Positions 1-10,160 are shown, numbered from the stretch's first letter. The stretch: 64,000 nt of DNA from Serratia oryzae (GCF_001976145.1 NZ_MOXD01000004.1:482-64481), one strand, 5' to 3'. The notes: generated from the letters alone by a model not told the origin. Made by a program: numbers and translations.

Positions 1-6
1 TTGTGT

Positions 7-82
7 GCTGATATGGCTCAGTTGGTAGAGCGCACCCTTGGTAAGGGTGAGGTCCCCAGTTCGACTCTGGGTATCAGCACCA
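7..82 (+). tRNA. thrV: tRNA-Thr (anticodon GGT)
   Basis: A 76-base cloverleaf with encoded CCA. The acceptor strands GCTGATA and TATCAGC pair, the D arm has GCTCAGTTGGTAGAGC, and the anticodon loop reads TTGGTAA, giving anticodon GGT for threonine ACC/ACT codons. The T arm carries GTTCGAC. It closely resembles E. coli thrV, which sits in the distal part of rrnD between two 5S genes. Here too a 5S gene follows 48 bases downstream, so this is the distal tail of an rRNA operon whose larger genes lie left of the window. Confidence 0.97.
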
Positions 83-130
83 CTTTATTAAAGTGGTTTA
101 GAAGTTCGGCAAAAAAAGAATTAAAGAATT

Positions 131-250
131 TGCTTGGCGGCAATAGCGCGGTGGTCCCACCTGACCCCATGCCGAACTCAGAAGTGAAACGCCGTAGCGC
201 CGATGGTAGTGTGGGGTCTCCCCATGCGAGAGTAGGACACTGCCAAGCAT
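131..250 (+). rRNA. rrf: 5S ribosomal RNA
   Basis: A 120-base 5S rRNA, the usual length. Its core from GGTGGTCCCACCTGACC through GAAGTGAAACGCCGTAGC is essentially the enterobacterial sequence. The ends TGCTTGGC and GCCAAGCA pair as helix I. It follows tRNA-Thr as in the rrnD-type distal 5S (rrfF). The 16S and 23S genes are outside the window. Confidence 0.97.
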
Positions 251-263
251 AAATTAAGCCGAG

Positions 264-290
264 AGGCCATCCGCAAGGATGGCCTTTTTG
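264..290 (+). terminator. Intrinsic terminator of the rRNA operon
   Basis: A nine-pair stem AGGCCATCC / GGATGGCCT closed by a GCAA tetraloop and followed by TTTTG. It starts 14 bases after the 5S gene and is the expected end of the rRNA operon. Confidence 0.9.
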
Positions 291-398
291 CTTTTCTGGT
301 TTGCCAACTCACGTTGCTGAACCTAATCCCCCTTGGCAATGAAACATTTTCACCTTCCTGTTGAAAACTCGACATGGTGCTAAAAAAACGCTATCTTC

Positions 399-422
399 AG
401 GCATCTAGAAGTCTAAACGTAT
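399..422 (+). promoter_or_regulatory. MetJ operator (tandem Met boxes) upstream of metA
   Basis: Three adjoining 8-mers match the Met box AGACGTCT: AGGCATCT (6/8), AGAAGTCT (7/8) and AAACGTAT (6/8). A weaker fourth (AAATGGAT) follows to 430. Tandem Met boxes just upstream of metA are where the MetJ-S-adenosylmethionine repressor binds in enterobacteria, so repression of metA by methionine sufficiency is expected. Confidence 0.85.
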
Positions 423-446
423 AAATGGATATGTGAGGGTTAGGCG

Positions 447-1376
447 ATGCCGATTCGTGTTCCTGATGAGTTACCTGCGGTAAATTTCTTGCGCAATGAG
501 AATGTCTTTGTGATGACATCCTCACGAGCAAAAACACAGGAAATCAGGCCGCTAAAAGTGCTTATCCTTAACCTGATGCCAAAAAAGATCGAGACTGAAA
601 ATCAGTTCCTGCGCTTGCTTTCCAACTCCCCGTTGCAGATCGACATCCAATTGCTGCGTATCGACAGCCGCGAATCGAAGAACACGCCAGCTGAACATCT
701 GAACAATTTCTACTGCAACTTTGAAGATATTCAAGATGAGAATTTCGATGGCCTGATTGTCACCGGAGCGCCTTTAGGCCTGGTTGATTTCTGTGATGTG
801 GCTTATTGGCCACAGATCGAGCGTCTAATCGACTGGGCAAAGAACCACGTCACTTCTACGCTGTTTGTCTGTTGGGCAGTACAGGCGGCGTTGAACATCT
901 TGTATGGCATTCCGAAGATGACACGCGAGGTGAAGCTCTCCGGGGTTTATCAGCACCAGACGTTGCAGCCGCATGCGTTGCTGACCCGTGGCTTTGATGA
1001 AACCTTCCTGGCTCCACATTCGCGCTATGCCGATTTCCCTGCCGATGTTATCCGCCAGTATACGGATTTGGATATTCTGGCCGAATCGGAGCAGGCCGGT
1101 GCCTATCTGTTTGCCAGTCGTGATAAACGCCTGGCATTTGTTACCGGGCACCCTGAGTACGATACCTTGACGCTGGCTGGCGAGTATTGCCGTGATAACG
1201 ATGCTGGCCTTAACCCAAGTATCCCGCTGAATTATTTCCCAAACGATAACCCTGAGCTCACTCCCAAGGCTTCATGGCGTAGCCATGGTCATCTGTTGTT
1301 TTCCAACTGGCTGAATTACTACGTCTATCAGATCACTCCGTTCGATCTGCGTCATATGAACCCTACCCTCGAGTAA
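447..1376 (+). CDS. metA: Homoserine O-succinyltransferase
   Basis: Transfers succinyl from succinyl-CoA to L-homoserine, the first committed step of methionine synthesis in the cytoplasm. The 309-residue product has the full family length. The catalytic nucleophile is Cys142 in the [10 protein letters not shown] motif. The His235 and Glu237 pair of the active site lies in GHPEYD, with residue numbers identical to E. coli MetA. The ATG at 447 is preceded by a weak purine-rich GAGGGTTAGG. Met boxes end about 25 bases upstream, indicating MetJ repression. The family is also known for heat-sensitive MetA protein. Downstream lies the glyoxylate operon in the same orientation, separated by 386 bases. 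Confidence 0.98.
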   Translation: MPIRVPDELPAVNFLRNENVFVMTSSRAKTQEIRPLKVLILNLMPKKIETENQFLRLLSNSPLQIDIQLLRIDSRESKNTPAEHLNNFYCNFEDIQDENFDGLIVTGAPLGLVDFCDVAYWPQIERLIDWAKNHVTSTLFVCWAVQAALNILYGIPKMTREVKLSGVYQHQTLQPHALLTRGFDETFLAPHSRYADFPADVIRQYTDLDILAESEQAGAYLFASRDKRLAFVTGHPEYDTLTLAGEYCRDNDAGLNPSIPLNYFPNDNPELTPKASWRSHGHLLFSNWLNYYVYQITPFDLRHMNPTLE

Positions 1377-1389
1377 TACTCTTTCCTAA

Positions 1390-1416
1390 CATGGCGGCTG
1401 AATCGAGGCCGCCATG
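1390..1416 (+). terminator. Stem-loop downstream of metA, probable terminator
   Basis: A perfect nine-pair stem CATGGCGGC / GCCGCCATG with a nine-base loop begins 14 bases after the metA stop. No clean T-run follows (GCCTAATTC), so it may act as a Rho-assisted terminator or a 3' end protector. Confidence 0.45.
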
Positions 1417-1479
1417 GCCTAATTCTATGCTTTTCCTCGCCTACCCAGCACTGTTACCAATCAATAATTCCTTTAAAAA

Positions 1480-1762
1480 CAATTAAATAAACCGTTACTT
1501 GCCAAGTAATGGAACCACTTTCCTTGTTTGTTACTTGTTATAATTAATCTAATTTATTGATAATAAATGGTTAATAAAATATTTTATAAAAAAATGGAAA
1601 TCGTTTTTGATTTTTATTTTTTGTTGGTTATTCTAGAGTCAAAAGGGCTGATATCTAACCAATAAGAGGTTGTATGTTCACCCTGAATGGCGGTGGTTTC
1701 TGACAATAATGCTTCGTTCAGCCAGCAATGGCGGTGCGGGATGATGGGGAAGGAGCAAGACA
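1480..1762 (+). promoter_or_regulatory. aceBAK control region with candidate IclR box
   Basis: A very AT-rich stretch (about 1480-1640) precedes aceB. At 1595-1610, TGGAAATCGTTTTTGA keeps the left half of the IclR box TGGAAATnATTTCCA but has a degraded right half. IclR from the nearby gene is the known repressor of aceBAK, and IHF also binds AT-rich DNA there in E. coli. No clear -35/-10 pair was assigned by eye. Confidence 0.45.
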
Positions 1763-3361
1763 ATGATGCAACAGATAGCAGGCACGGAGTTAACGTTTAC
1801 GCGGGGTTTCAACGCGGCCGAGCGGCAGGTATTAACGGATGACGCGGTCGAATTCCTGGCGGAACTGGTGGCGAAGTTTACTCCGCAACGCAACAAGCTA
1901 TTGGCTGCGCGCGTCTGCTGGCAAGAACATATCGATCGCGGTGGTTTGCCGGATTTTATTTCGGAAACCGCTTCCATTCGCAATGGTGACTGGAAAATTC
2001 GCGGTATTCCTGATGATTTACGTGACCGGCGGGTCGAGATTACTGGCCCGGTCGAACGCAAGATGGTGATCAATGCGTTGAACGCCAACGTTAAAGTGTT
2101 TATGGCCGACTTCGAAGATTCGCTGGCCCCAAGCTGGGACAAAGTGATCGAAGGGCAAATCAATCTGCACGACGCGGTGAACGGCACTATTTCTTATACC
2201 AATGAAGCAGGCAAGATTTATCAGCTTAAGCCGAATCCGGCGGTATTGATCGCTCGCGTGCGTGGTCTGCACCTGCCAGAGAAACACGTGCAGTGGCAAG
2301 GCGAGGCCATTCCCGGTGGATTGTTCGATTTTGCGCTGTACTTCTTCCATAACTATCGCCAGTTGCTGGCAAAAGGCAGCGGCCCATATTTCTACCTGCC
2401 GAAGACCCAATCCTGGCAGGAAGCGGCTTGGTGGAGTGAGGTGTTCAGCTTCACTGAAGATCGCTTCGAACTGCCGCGCGGTACGATCAAAGCGACCGTG
2501 CTGATCGAGACCTTGCCCGCAGTATTCCAGATGGACGAAATCCTCTATCACCTGCGCGATCATATCGTTGGGTTGAACTGTGGCCGTTGGGATTACATCT
2601 TCAGTTATATCAAAACGTTGAAAAACCACGGCGAGCGCGTGCTGCCGGATCGTCAATCCGTCACCATGACCCAACCTTTCCTCAGTGCCTATTCGCGCTT
2701 GTTGATCAAAACCTGCCACAAGCGCGGTGCTTTTGCGATGGGCGGCATGGCGGCATTTATCCCCAGCAAAGATGCAGAGCAGAATGCCGTCGTGTTAGAT
2801 AAAGTGCGCGCAGATAAAGAGCTGGAGGCCACTAACGGCCACGACGGTACCTGGGTGGCGCATCCGGGGTTAGCTGATACGGTAATGGAAGTGTTTGACC
2901 GCATTCTGGGCGATCGCCGCAATCAGTTAGAAGTGCTGCGTGAGCAGGACGCACCGATCACTGCCGCTCAGTTGCTGGAGCCCTGCGACGGTGAGCGTAC
3001 GGAAGCGGGGATGCGCGCCAATATCCGTGTGGCAGTGCAATACATCGAAGCCTGGATCTCGGGCAATGGTTGCGTGCCGATTTATGGCCTGATGGAAGAC
3101 GCGGCCACCGCTGAGATCTCTCGCACCTCAATTTGGCAGTGGATCCACCATGAAAAGAGCCTCAGTAACGGCCAACTGGTGACCAAGGCGCTGTTCCGCC
3201 AAATGCTGAAAGAAGAAATGTTGGTGGTGCGTGAAGAATTGGGTGAGGCGCGTTACAACGCTGGCCGTTTCGCAGAGGCGACGCGCCTGATGGAGCGTAT
3301 CACCACGCAAGATGAACTGATCGATTTCCTGACTCTACCCGGCTACGAATTATTGGCCTGA
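1763..3361 (+). CDS. aceB: Malate synthase A
   Basis: Condenses glyoxylate with acetyl-CoA to malate, the second step of the glyoxylate bypass. The 532-residue protein matches E. coli AceB in length (533) and along the whole chain. It includes the TIM-barrel blocks [41 protein letters not shown] and the C-terminal catalytic block [18 protein letters not shown]. The conserved Asp of the [10 protein letters not shown] block is the usual catalytic base. AAGGAG lies nine bases before the ATG at 1763; a second ATG follows directly at 1766. It is the first gene of aceB-aceA-aceK, with 49 bases to aceA. Confidence 0.98.
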   Translation: MMQQIAGTELTFTRGFNAAERQVLTDDAVEFLAELVAKFTPQRNKLLAARVCWQEHIDRGGLPDFISETASIRNGDWKIRGIPDDLRDRRVEITGPVERKMVINALNANVKVFMADFEDSLAPSWDKVIEGQINLHDAVNGTISYTNEAGKIYQLKPNPAVLIARVRGLHLPEKHVQWQGEAIPGGLFDFALYFFHNYRQLLAKGSGPYFYLPKTQSWQEAAWWSEVFSFTEDRFELPRGTIKATVLIETLPAVFQMDEILYHLRDHIVGLNCGRWDYIFSYIKTLKNHGERVLPDRQSVTMTQPFLSAYSRLLIKTCHKRGAFAMGGMAAFIPSKDAEQNAVVLDKVRADKELEATNGHDGTWVAHPGLADTVMEVFDRILGDRRNQLEVLREQDAPITAAQLLEPCDGERTEAGMRANIRVAVQYIEAWISGNGCVPIYGLMEDAATAEISRTSIWQWIHHEKSLSNGQLVTKALFRQMLKEEMLVVREELGEARYNAGRFAEATRLMERITTQDELIDFLTLPGYELLA

Positions 3362-3410
3362 TATACCGTTCCTGACTATTAACCCTACATTAATTGCAAA
3401 GGATAAAAAT

Positions 3411-4718
3411 ATGACAACCTCTCGCACCCAACAGATCCAACAGCTGGAACAGGAATGGAAATCAGCACGTTGGGAAGGCATCACCCGCCCCTACAGCGCT
3501 GCAGACGTGATCAACCTGCGTGGCTCGGTCAACCCGGTATGCACGCTGGCGCAAAACGGTGCGGCCAAGCTGTGGGAACTGCTGCACGGTAAATCCCGCA
3601 AAGGGTACGTCAACAGCTTAGGCGCGCTGACCGGCGGCCAGGCGTTGCAGCAGGCGAAAGCGGGCGTAGAGGCAATTTATCTGTCGGGCTGGCAGGTGGC
3701 TGCGGATGCGAATACCGCCTCTGCCATGTATCCGGATCAGTCACTGTACCCGGTAGACTCTGTTCCGGCGGTGGTTGAGCGCATCAATAATACCTTCCGC
3801 CGTGCCGATCAGATCCAATGGGCGAACCAGATTGAGCCAGGCAGCAAAGGCTATACCGACTATTTCCTGCCGATCGTAGCCGATGCGGAAGCCGGTTTCG
3901 GTGGCGTACTGAACGCATTCGAACTGATGAAGGCGATGATCGAAGCCGGTGCAGCCGGGGTGCACTTTGAAGATCAACTGGCGGCAGTGAAAAAATGCGG
4001 CCATATGGGGGGCAAAGTACTGGTGCCGACCCAGGAAGCGATCCAGAAACTGGTGGCTGCGCGTCTGGCGGCCGACGTGCTTGGCGTGCCGACTCTGCTG
4101 ATCGCGCGTACCGATGCCGATGCGGCAGACTTGCTGACCTCCGATTGCGATCCGTATGACAGCGCCTTTGTGACCGGGGAGCGCACCGTTGAGGGCTTCT
4201 TCCGCACCCATGCCGGTATTGAGCAGGCAATCAGCCGTGGCTTGGCTTACGCCCCTTATGCCGACCTGGTGTGGTGCGAAACCTCAACCCCAGACTTGGC
4301 GGCCGCGAAGCGCTTTGCCGATGCGATTCATGCCAAATTCCCGGGCAAGCTGTTGGCCTATAACTGCTCACCATCCTTCAACTGGCAGAAAAACCTGGAC
4401 GATCAGACCATCGCCCGCTTCCAGGACGAACTGTCTGCCATGGGTTACAAATACCAGTTCATCACTCTGGCCGGTATTCACAGCATGTGGTTCAACATGT
4501 TCGACCTGGCGCATGCCTACGCGCGCGGTGAAGGTATGAAGCACTATGTCGAAAAAGTGCAGCAGCCTGAATTCGCCGCCGTCGAACGCGGGTACACCTT
4601 TGCCTCGCACCAGCAGGAAGTGGGAACGGGTTACTTCGATAAAGTCACCACCGTCATTCAGGGCGGGGCCTCTTCTGTTACTGCACTGACCGGGTCGACT
4701 GAAGAACAGCAGTTCTAA
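3411..4718 (+). CDS. aceA: Isocitrate lyase
   Basis: Cleaves isocitrate to glyoxylate and succinate, diverting carbon from the TCA cycle during growth on acetate. The product has 435 residues, as in E. coli (434). The signature KKCGHMGGK (about residues 194-202) carries the catalytic cysteine at about 196. [10 protein letters not shown] holds metal-binding aspartates and YNCSPSFNW binds substrate. A Shine-Dalgarno AAAGGA precedes the ATG by seven bases. Second gene of the aceBAK operon. The following intergenic space carries a strong hairpin before aceK. Confidence 0.98.
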   Translation: MTTSRTQQIQQLEQEWKSARWEGITRPYSAADVINLRGSVNPVCTLAQNGAAKLWELLHGKSRKGYVNSLGALTGGQALQQAKAGVEAIYLSGWQVAADANTASAMYPDQSLYPVDSVPAVVERINNTFRRADQIQWANQIEPGSKGYTDYFLPIVADAEAGFGGVLNAFELMKAMIEAGAAGVHFEDQLAAVKKCGHMGGKVLVPTQEAIQKLVAARLAADVLGVPTLLIARTDADAADLLTSDCDPYDSAFVTGERTVEGFFRTHAGIEQAISRGLAYAPYADLVWCETSTPDLAAAKRFADAIHAKFPGKLLAYNCSPSFNWQKNLDDQTIARFQDELSAMGYKYQFITLAGIHSMWFNMFDLAHAYARGEGMKHYVEKVQQPEFAAVERGYTFASHQQEVGTGYFDKVTTVIQGGASSVTALTGSTEEQQF

Positions 4719-4744
4719 TTTCACCGCAGTAGCAATGTGTCATT

Positions 4745-4768
4745 CAGAGCCTGCATTTGCAGGCTCTG
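4745..4768 (+). other. Perfect palindromic stem-loop between aceA and aceK
   Basis: A perfect 24-base palindrome centred at 4756/4757: the arms CAGAGCCTGCA and TGCAGGCTCTG flank the central TT/AA pair. It lies 26 bases after the aceA stop and 22 bases before the aceK start. There is no T-run, so it is unlikely to be a simple terminator. In E. coli, stem-loops between aceA and aceK are associated with much lower aceK expression, and this element is placed to do the same. Confidence 0.75.
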
Positions 4769-4790
4769 CCTCGTAGGCAGGAGGGGAAAG

Positions 4791-6542
4791 ATGGTGGCAA
4801 AACGGGAGTTGTTGATCGCACAGACGATCTTGCAGGGATTTGATGCTCAATATGGCCGCTTTCTGGAGGTCACGGCCGGGGCGCAGCAGCGTTTTGAGCA
4901 GGCTGATTGGTTTGCCGTACAGCAGGCGATGAAAAAACGCATCCATCTTTACGATCACCACGTGGGCCTGGTGGTGGAGCAACTGAAATGCATCACTGGG
5001 CAGCGCTATTACGATGCGGATTTCCCCAGCCGGGTGAAGGCGGTATACACCGAATTACTGCCGGATTATCCACGTTTTGAGATTGCCGAGAGTTTCTTTA
5101 ATTCGGTTTACTGTCGCCTGTTTAAACACCGCGATTTAACCCCGGATAAGCTGTTTGTCTTCAGTTCGCAGCCTGAACGGCGTTTCCGCGATATCCCACG
5201 GCCGCTGTCACGCAATTTTATGCCTAATGGCGATATGGCGGCGATGCTGCACAGCCTCCTGACCGATCTCCCGTTGCGACTGCCGTGGGAAGATCTGCCG
5301 CGCGATATCGATTACATCACGCAGGCACTGCAGCGGGACTTTAACCCCGAGCAACTGGCTGGCGCGACGCTCCAGGTCGCCAATGAGCTGTTCTACCGTA
5401 ACAAAGCCGCCTGGTTGGTGGGCAAACTGCGCCTGGCCGACGGCGTTTACCCCTTCCTGCTGCCGATCCATCGCAGCGATTGCGGCGCTCTGTTTATCGA
5501 TACCTGCCTGACCAGTAAGGCCGAGGCCAGCATCGTGTTTGGCTTTGCCCGTTCCTACTTTATGGTTTATGCGCCATTACCGGCGGCGATGGTGGAATGG
5601 CTGCGTGAGATCCTGCCGGGCAAAACCACCGCCGAACTGTATATGGCGATCGGCTGCCAGAAGCACGGCAAAACCGAATGCTACCGCGAATATCTGACCT
5701 TTATGGCGCAGTCTCAGGAACAGTTCATTATCGCTCCGGGCGTAAAAGGCATGGTGATGCTGGTGTTCACCCTGCCGTCTTTCGACCGGGTGTTTAAGGT
5801 GATCAAAGATGAATTCGCCCCGCAGAAAGAGGTCACGCAAGCCCAGGTAATGGCCTGCTACCAGTTGGTGAAGGAACACGATCGCGTTGGCCGCATGGCG
5901 GATACGCAGGAGTATGAGAATTTTGTGGTGGATAAGGCGCGCCTCAGCCCGGAACTGTGGGCGGAGCTACAGCTGGAAGTGCCGGAAAAACTGGAAGATC
6001 TCGGCGATCGGGTCGTGATTAAGCATCTGTATATGGAACGGAAGATGACGCCGCTGAACCTGTATCTGGAACAGGCTAACGAACAGCAACTGCATGATGC
6101 GATAGAAGAATACGGCAACGCGATTAAGCAGTTGGCGGCAGCGAATATCTTCCCAGGTGACATGCTGTTTAAAAACTTTGGCGTCACCCGCCACGGGCGC
6201 GTGGTGTTCTACGACTATGATGAAATTTGCTATATGACCGAAGTAAACTTTCGCGATATCCCGCCACCGCGCTATCCGGAAGATGAAATGGCCAGTGAAC
6301 CCTGGTACAGCATCTCACCGAACGATGTCTTCCCAGAAGAGTTTCGCCATTTCCTGTGTGGCGACCAGCGTATCCGAAGGGTATTTGAAGAGATGCACAG
6401 CGATCTGTTCGAAGCGGATTACTGGCGGGGTTTGCAACAGCGGATTAAAGATGGGCACGTTGAAGATGTGTTTGCCTACCGCAAAAAGCGGCGCTTCAGC
6501 CAACGTTTGCCAGCCGAGCAAGCTCTGGCTCAGCATGGCTGA
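4791..6542 (+). CDS. aceK: Isocitrate dehydrogenase kinase/phosphatase
   Basis: Bifunctional enzyme that phosphorylates (inactivates) and dephosphorylates isocitrate dehydrogenase, setting the flux split between TCA cycle and glyoxylate bypass. I chose ATG 4791, which has CAGGAGGGG just upstream and gives [18 protein letters not shown], aligning with the E. coli N-terminus. An in-frame ATG at 4737 would overlap the intergenic hairpin. The resulting 583 residues fit the family. The C-terminal kinase fold shows the lysine of [16 protein letters not shown] and the Asp residues in [18 protein letters not shown]. Last gene of aceBAK, converging on edd 14 bases downstream. Confidence 0.97.
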   Translation: MVAKRELLIAQTILQGFDAQYGRFLEVTAGAQQRFEQADWFAVQQAMKKRIHLYDHHVGLVVEQLKCITGQRYYDADFPSRVKAVYTELLPDYPRFEIAESFFNSVYCRLFKHRDLTPDKLFVFSSQPERRFRDIPRPLSRNFMPNGDMAAMLHSLLTDLPLRLPWEDLPRDIDYITQALQRDFNPEQLAGATLQVANELFYRNKAAWLVGKLRLADGVYPFLLPIHRSDCGALFIDTCLTSKAEASIVFGFARSYFMVYAPLPAAMVEWLREILPGKTTAELYMAIGCQKHGKTECYREYLTFMAQSQEQFIIAPGVKGMVMLVFTLPSFDRVFKVIKDEFAPQKEVTQAQVMACYQLVKEHDRVGRMADTQEYENFVVDKARLSPELWAELQLEVPEKLEDLGDRVVIKHLYMERKMTPLNLYLEQANEQQLHDAIEEYGNAIKQLAAANIFPGDMLFKNFGVTRHGRVVFYDYDEICYMTEVNFRDIPPPRYPEDEMASEPWYSISPNDVFPEEFRHFLCGDQRIRRVFEEMHSDLFEADYWRGLQQRIKDGHVEDVFAYRKKRRFSQRLPAEQALAQHG

Positions 6543-6556
6543 ACCAGAGCGCTTGA

Positions 6557-8371
6557 TTAAAAGCCGATGCAGCAGGCCCCTTGTTCCGCACCGGAAAGCT
6601 GGCTGCGTAACGCGCTGAACAGTTCGCGGCCACACCCAAGGTGCCCAGCGCCAAGTTCCGGTTGGTAAGCGGTGCGTTGGGCCAGTTCGGCGGCATCGAC
6701 CAGCAGTTGCAATTCACCGGTGCGGCCATTAACGCGGATCAGATCGCCGTTTTGTATTTTTGCCAGCATCCCGCCGGTGCTGGCTTCTGGCGTGACGTGG
6801 ATCGCCGCAGGCACTTTGCCGGAAGCACCTGACAGGCGGCCATCGGTCACCAGCGCCACCTTGAAGCCGCGATCCATCAGTACGCCAAGCGGTGGCATCA
6901 GCTTATGCAACTCAGGCATACCGTTGGCTTGCGGGCCTTGGAAACGCACCACTACCACACAATCCTGGTTCAGCTTACCGGCTTCAAAAGCGGGCACGAT
7001 ATCGTGCTGGCTTTCAAACACCAGCGCCGGTGCTTCGATAATCTGGTTATCAGCGGGCACCGCCGAGGTTTTCATCACAGCTCGCCCGAGATTGCCGGAC
7101 AACACTTTGGTGCCGCCGTGGGGCTCGAAGGGTGCGCCAACGCTGGCGATCACGTTGTTATCCAGCGAGCTCTGCGCCCCATCGCGCCAGGCCAACTGGC
7201 CGTTATCCAGCCAGGGTTCCTGAATGTAACGCTCCAGGCCGAAACCGGCGACGGTGTGAACATCCTGATGCAGCAGGCCGTGTTTCAGCAGTTCACGCAC
7301 GACCAACTGCACGCCTCCGGCGGCCTGGAACTGATTGATATCAGCCGGGCCGTTGGGGTAGATGCGGCATAACAGCGGTACGGCATCGGAAAGCTCAGAA
7401 AAATCATCCCAGTTGATGATGATGCCCGCCGCCCGCGCCATGGCGACCATATGCATCGTCAAGTTGGTCGAACCGCCGGTGGCTAACAGCGCAACCATGC
7501 CGTTAACCACCACTTTTTCATCGACCAACTGGCCGATCGGTAAATAATGGCCGCTGGTTTCGGTCAATCGTGTTACTTGGCGTGCGGCGGCATCGGTCAG
7601 TGCATCGCGCAGCGGCGTATCCGGGTGAACAAAGGAGGCGCCCGGCAGATGCAGGCCCATCACTTCCATCACCATCTGGTTGGTGTTGGCGGTGCCGTAG
7701 AAGGTGCAGGTGCCGATGCCGTGATAAGACGCAGCCTCGGCTTCCAGCAGTGCGTGACGATCTGCCTTGCCTTCGGCATAGAGTTGACGTACCCGCACTT
7801 TCTCTTTATTGGGCAGGCCGCTGCTCATTGGCCCGGCAGGCACAAACACCGCAGGCAGATGGCCGAAAGACAGCGCTGACATCACCAACCCCGGCACAAT
7901 CTTGTCGCAGATGCCAAGGAACAGCGCGCCGTCGAACATGTTGTGCGCCAACCCGATAGCAGCGGACATGGCAATGACATCGCGGCTCATCAGCGAAAGC
8001 TCCATGCCATCCTGCCCCTGAGTCACGCCATCGCACATGGCGGGCACGCCACCGGCCACCTGACCGACTGCGCCCACGCTGTGCAGCGTCTGTTTCAGCC
8101 GCTGCGGGTAATTTTCGTAGGGCTGATGGGCCGAAAGCATGTCGTTATAGGCGGTGATGATGGCGATGTCGCTACGCACCATATTTTTCAGCGCGGCCTT
8201 ATCGCTGGGCTGGCAGGCGGCAAAGCCGTGCGCCAGGTTACCGCAGGCTAACTGTGAGCGGTGCACGGTCTGGGAACGGGCTGCGGCGATGCGCGCCAGA
8301 TAGGCCGTGCGGCTCGGTGTCGAACGCTCGATGATGCGTTGTGTGATGCGGGACAGCGTGTGGTTAATCAT
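6557..8371 (-). CDS. edd: 6-Phosphogluconate dehydratase
   Basis: Dehydrates 6-phosphogluconate to 2-keto-3-deoxy-6-phosphogluconate, the first step of the Entner-Doudoroff pathway. The 604 residues belong to the IlvD/Edd iron-sulfur dehydratase family. Conserved cysteines lie in [10 protein letters not shown] (about 113), [10 protein letters not shown] (about 155) and [13 protein letters not shown] (about 222). The start overlaps the gntK stop as ATGA, so the two are translationally coupled. The usual partner eda is not next to it, unlike E. coli edd-eda, so the aldolase must be encoded elsewhere. Confidence 0.97.
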   Translation of the reverse strand: MINHTLSRITQRIIERSTPSRTAYLARIAAARSQTVHRSQLACGNLAHGFAACQPSDKAALKNMVRSDIAIITAYNDMLSAHQPYENYPQRLKQTLHSVGAVGQVAGGVPAMCDGVTQGQDGMELSLMSRDVIAMSAAIGLAHNMFDGALFLGICDKIVPGLVMSALSFGHLPAVFVPAGPMSSGLPNKEKVRVRQLYAEGKADRHALLEAEAASYHGIGTCTFYGTANTNQMVMEVMGLHLPGASFVHPDTPLRDALTDAAARQVTRLTETSGHYLPIGQLVDEKVVVNGMVALLATGGSTNLTMHMVAMARAAGIIINWDDFSELSDAVPLLCRIYPNGPADINQFQAAGGVQLVVRELLKHGLLHQDVHTVAGFGLERYIQEPWLDNGQLAWRDGAQSSLDNNVIASVGAPFEPHGGTKVLSGNLGRAVMKTSAVPADNQIIEAPALVFESQHDIVPAFEAGKLNQDCVVVVRFQGPQANGMPELHKLMPPLGVLMDRGFKVALVTDGRLSGASGKVPAAIHVTPEASTGGMLAKIQNGDLIRVNGRTGELQLLVDAAELAQRTAYQPELGAGHLGCGRELFSALRSQLSGAEQGACCIGF

Positions 8372-8931
8372 ATCTTCCTCACCGTGTTATGAAAGGCGCA
8401 GGCATCCTGGGGCAAAAAACGCTGGATGTGGTGCAGGGTATCGGCGATCACCGCGTTTAGTGGCTGGTTGATGTCGATGGCGATAACATCGTTTTCATCC
8501 AGGCCCGGTTGCTCCAGCGTGGCAAACTGTGTCACCAGCATCTGCGGTTTGAAGAAGTGCCCTTTGCGCGCTGCCATCCGGGCTTCGATCACCGGGAAGT
8601 CGCCGTGCAGATAGATGAACGACAAATTGTTGTTACCGGCCCGCAGCCGATCGCGGTAGCGCTTTTTCAAGGCTGAGCAGACGATGAGGGAGACCGGGTT
8701 GGTCCGCTGCATGGCAAAAGCCGCATCGTTTAATGCTGCCAGCCAAGGAGCGCGATCGTCATCGTTCAGCGGTTCGCCTGCGGCCATTTTCAGGATGTTG
8801 CAGCGTGGGTGCAGAAAGTCGCCATCAAGGAAATTGGCGGACAACTGTGAGGCAACGGCGCTGGCAACGGCAGATTTGCCACTGCCGGAAACGCCCATAA
8901 CGACGTAAACTCGATTCTGGTTGTGGATCAT
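8368..8931 (-). CDS. gntK: Gluconokinase
   Basis: Phosphorylates D-gluconate with ATP to 6-phosphogluconate, the substrate of the downstream edd product. The 187-residue protein has a P-loop GVSGSGKS at residues 13-20 and the family block [25 protein letters not shown], as in E. coli GntK/IdnK. It heads the operon gntK-edd with a four-base overlap. Two GntR-type palindromes lie 43-72 bases upstream of its start, so induction by gluconate through GntR is expected. No gntR or gluconate permease gene is next to it. Between idnK and gntK paralogues I favour gntK because of the operators. Confidence 0.95.
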   Translation of the reverse strand: MIHNQNRVYVVMGVSGSGKSAVASAVASQLSANFLDGDFLHPRCNILKMAAGEPLNDDDRAPWLAALNDAAFAMQRTNPVSLIVCSALKKRYRDRLRAGNNNLSFIYLHGDFPVIEARMAARKGHFFKPQMLVTQFATLEQPGLDENDVIAIDINQPLNAVIADTLHHIQRFLPQDACAFHNTVRKI

Positions 8932-8973
8932 GGCTTGGCTCCCAATCTGTCGGTGGCATTATGCGGGTAATGA

Positions 8974-9003
8974 TTGTTACCGGTAACATGTTATCGGTAA
9001 CAT
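8974..9003 (-). promoter_or_regulatory. Tandem GntR operators of gntK-edd
   Basis: Two adjacent 16-base near-palindromes: TTGTTACCGGTAACAT (8974-8989) and ATGTTATCGGTAACAT (8988-9003), sharing two bases. Both match the enterobacterial GntR operator pattern ATGTTACCGGTAACAT. Their position just upstream of gntK supports gluconate-inducible control. Confidence 0.85.
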
Positions 9004-9158
9004 TGTCGGGGGAAATATTTCTGGTTGCAATCGGCTTTAACAGGCAGGATCGCTAACTGTGATCGGCATCATGATTTCAGTTGGCAGGGAAACAAGATCT
9101 CTACAGAGCGTTACAGAAATACAACAGAGGGGCCGCCCATCTGGCCAGGGTGGGCGTT

Positions 9159-9216
9159 AGGCTGTGCCCCTCAATGGCCCATGCGTGCCGCTGGTGGCCA
9201 ATTGAGGGACACAGCC
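9159..9216. repeat. Long imperfect inverted repeat downstream of iclR
   Basis: Arms of 21-22 bases (AGGCTGTGCCCCTCAATGG... against its complement) pair with one mismatch and one bulge around a 15-base loop. It starts 12 bases beyond the iclR stop on the iclR sense strand, with no T-run afterwards. It may act as an iclR 3' end structure or be a remnant of a repeat family. Confidence 0.6.
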
Positions 9217-9227
9217 TGGTAACAGCG

Positions 9228-10058
9228 TTAACGCACTCCACCGTATTCGAGGCTGATCTCTTTGGCGGCGTGTATTACCAGCGCCCCGAGTTCGGTGACG
9301 CGATCGTCGGTGATGCGCGAAACCGGGCCAGAGATGGAGATCGCCGCAAAAGCTTCGCGGTGCTCATCGAAGATACAGGCCGCCACGCAGCGCAGGCCGA
9401 GGGCATGCTCCTCATCATCAAACGAAAAGCCCTGCTTGCGGATCAGCGCCAGCCCTTCTTTCAGGTTATGGGGCGTCAGGGTATGCGTGGTATAGGTGTG
9501 CATGCCTTTTTTATGCAGCAACTTGGTTACCTGATCGTCTGAAAGCGTGGCAAGAAACGCTTTACCCGCGCCAGAAGCGTGCATCGGCAGTTTGCCGCCG
9601 ATCGGGGCCGACATGCGCATCAGCGCGGTGCACTGTACCTGATCGATAATCACCGCCTGATACTCGCTGGTATCCAGCACCGCCAGATTGACCGTTTCAC
9701 CCGACTCTTCCATCAGGCGGCGCAGCGTCGGGTGTACCATAGCCAGCAGATTGCGGCTCTGCAGGAAACTGCTGCCGACGACAAACGCATGAGCGCCCAT
9801 GGTCCACAGGCCAAGATCGCCCACCTGGCGCACAAACCCTTGTTGTTGCATGGTGGTGAGCAGGCGATGAGTGGTGGAATTAGGCAATCCGGCCTGCTGG
9901 GCCAGATCGGTCAGCGCCACGTTACCGTGCGCTTCGGCAATATATTCCAATAATTTCAGGCCGCGGGTCAGTGACTGGACCTGACCGGTGGCAGCACTGG
10001 CGGTGGGTGCGGCGGCGCGCGGCTTCTTGCCTCGCTTGGCGGGTACGGGTGTGGCCAT
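9228..10058 (-). CDS. iclR: IclR, repressor of the glyoxylate operon
   Basis: DNA-binding repressor of aceBAK, released by glyoxylate and stabilised by pyruvate in E. coli. The 276-residue product has a basic N-terminal tail (PAKRGKKPRAAAP). A winged helix-turn-helix follows at about 27-90, with ALTDLAQQAGLPNSTTHRLLTTMQQQGFV. The C-terminal effector domain includes GGKLPMHASGAGKAFLA and FDDEEHALGLRCVAACIFDEH. It aligns over its whole length with E. coli IclR (274 residues). It lies between gntK-edd and metH, whereas its target operon is on the other side of edd. A box resembling the IclR site lies about 26 bases before its start, consistent with autoregulation. Confidence 0.97.
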   Translation of the reverse strand: MATPVPAKRGKKPRAAAPTASAATGQVQSLTRGLKLLEYIAEAHGNVALTDLAQQAGLPNSTTHRLLTTMQQQGFVRQVGDLGLWTMGAHAFVVGSSFLQSRNLLAMVHPTLRRLMEESGETVNLAVLDTSEYQAVIIDQVQCTALMRMSAPIGGKLPMHASGAGKAFLATLSDDQVTKLLHKKGMHTYTTHTLTPHNLKEGLALIRKQGFSFDDEEHALGLRCVAACIFDEHREAFAAISISGPVSRITDDRVTELGALVIHAAKEISLEYGGVR

Positions 10059-10083
10059 GATTCACCTTCTATTTTCCGTATGG

Positions 10084-10098
10084 TGGAATTCATTTTCG
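10084..10098 (-). promoter_or_regulatory. Candidate IclR autoregulatory box
   Basis: TGGAATTCATTTTCG resembles the IclR box TGGAAATnATTTCCA in both halves and lies about 26 bases upstream of the iclR start codon, where self-repression would act. Confidence 0.45.
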
Positions 10099-10160
10099 TT
10101 TTTTGAGTATGAATTGCAATACGCATCTTTGCTCATCGGATCTGTTGGCTAATCAACCTG

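Noticed and set aside
1-252. Open frame of 83 codons across the tRNA and 5S genes
   Set aside because: It overlaps two structural RNA genes and encodes nothing protein-like.
8371-8931. gntK as the idnate-pathway paralogue idnK
   Set aside because: Both share the fold, but the GntR operators and coupling with edd favour gntK; no idn genes are nearby.
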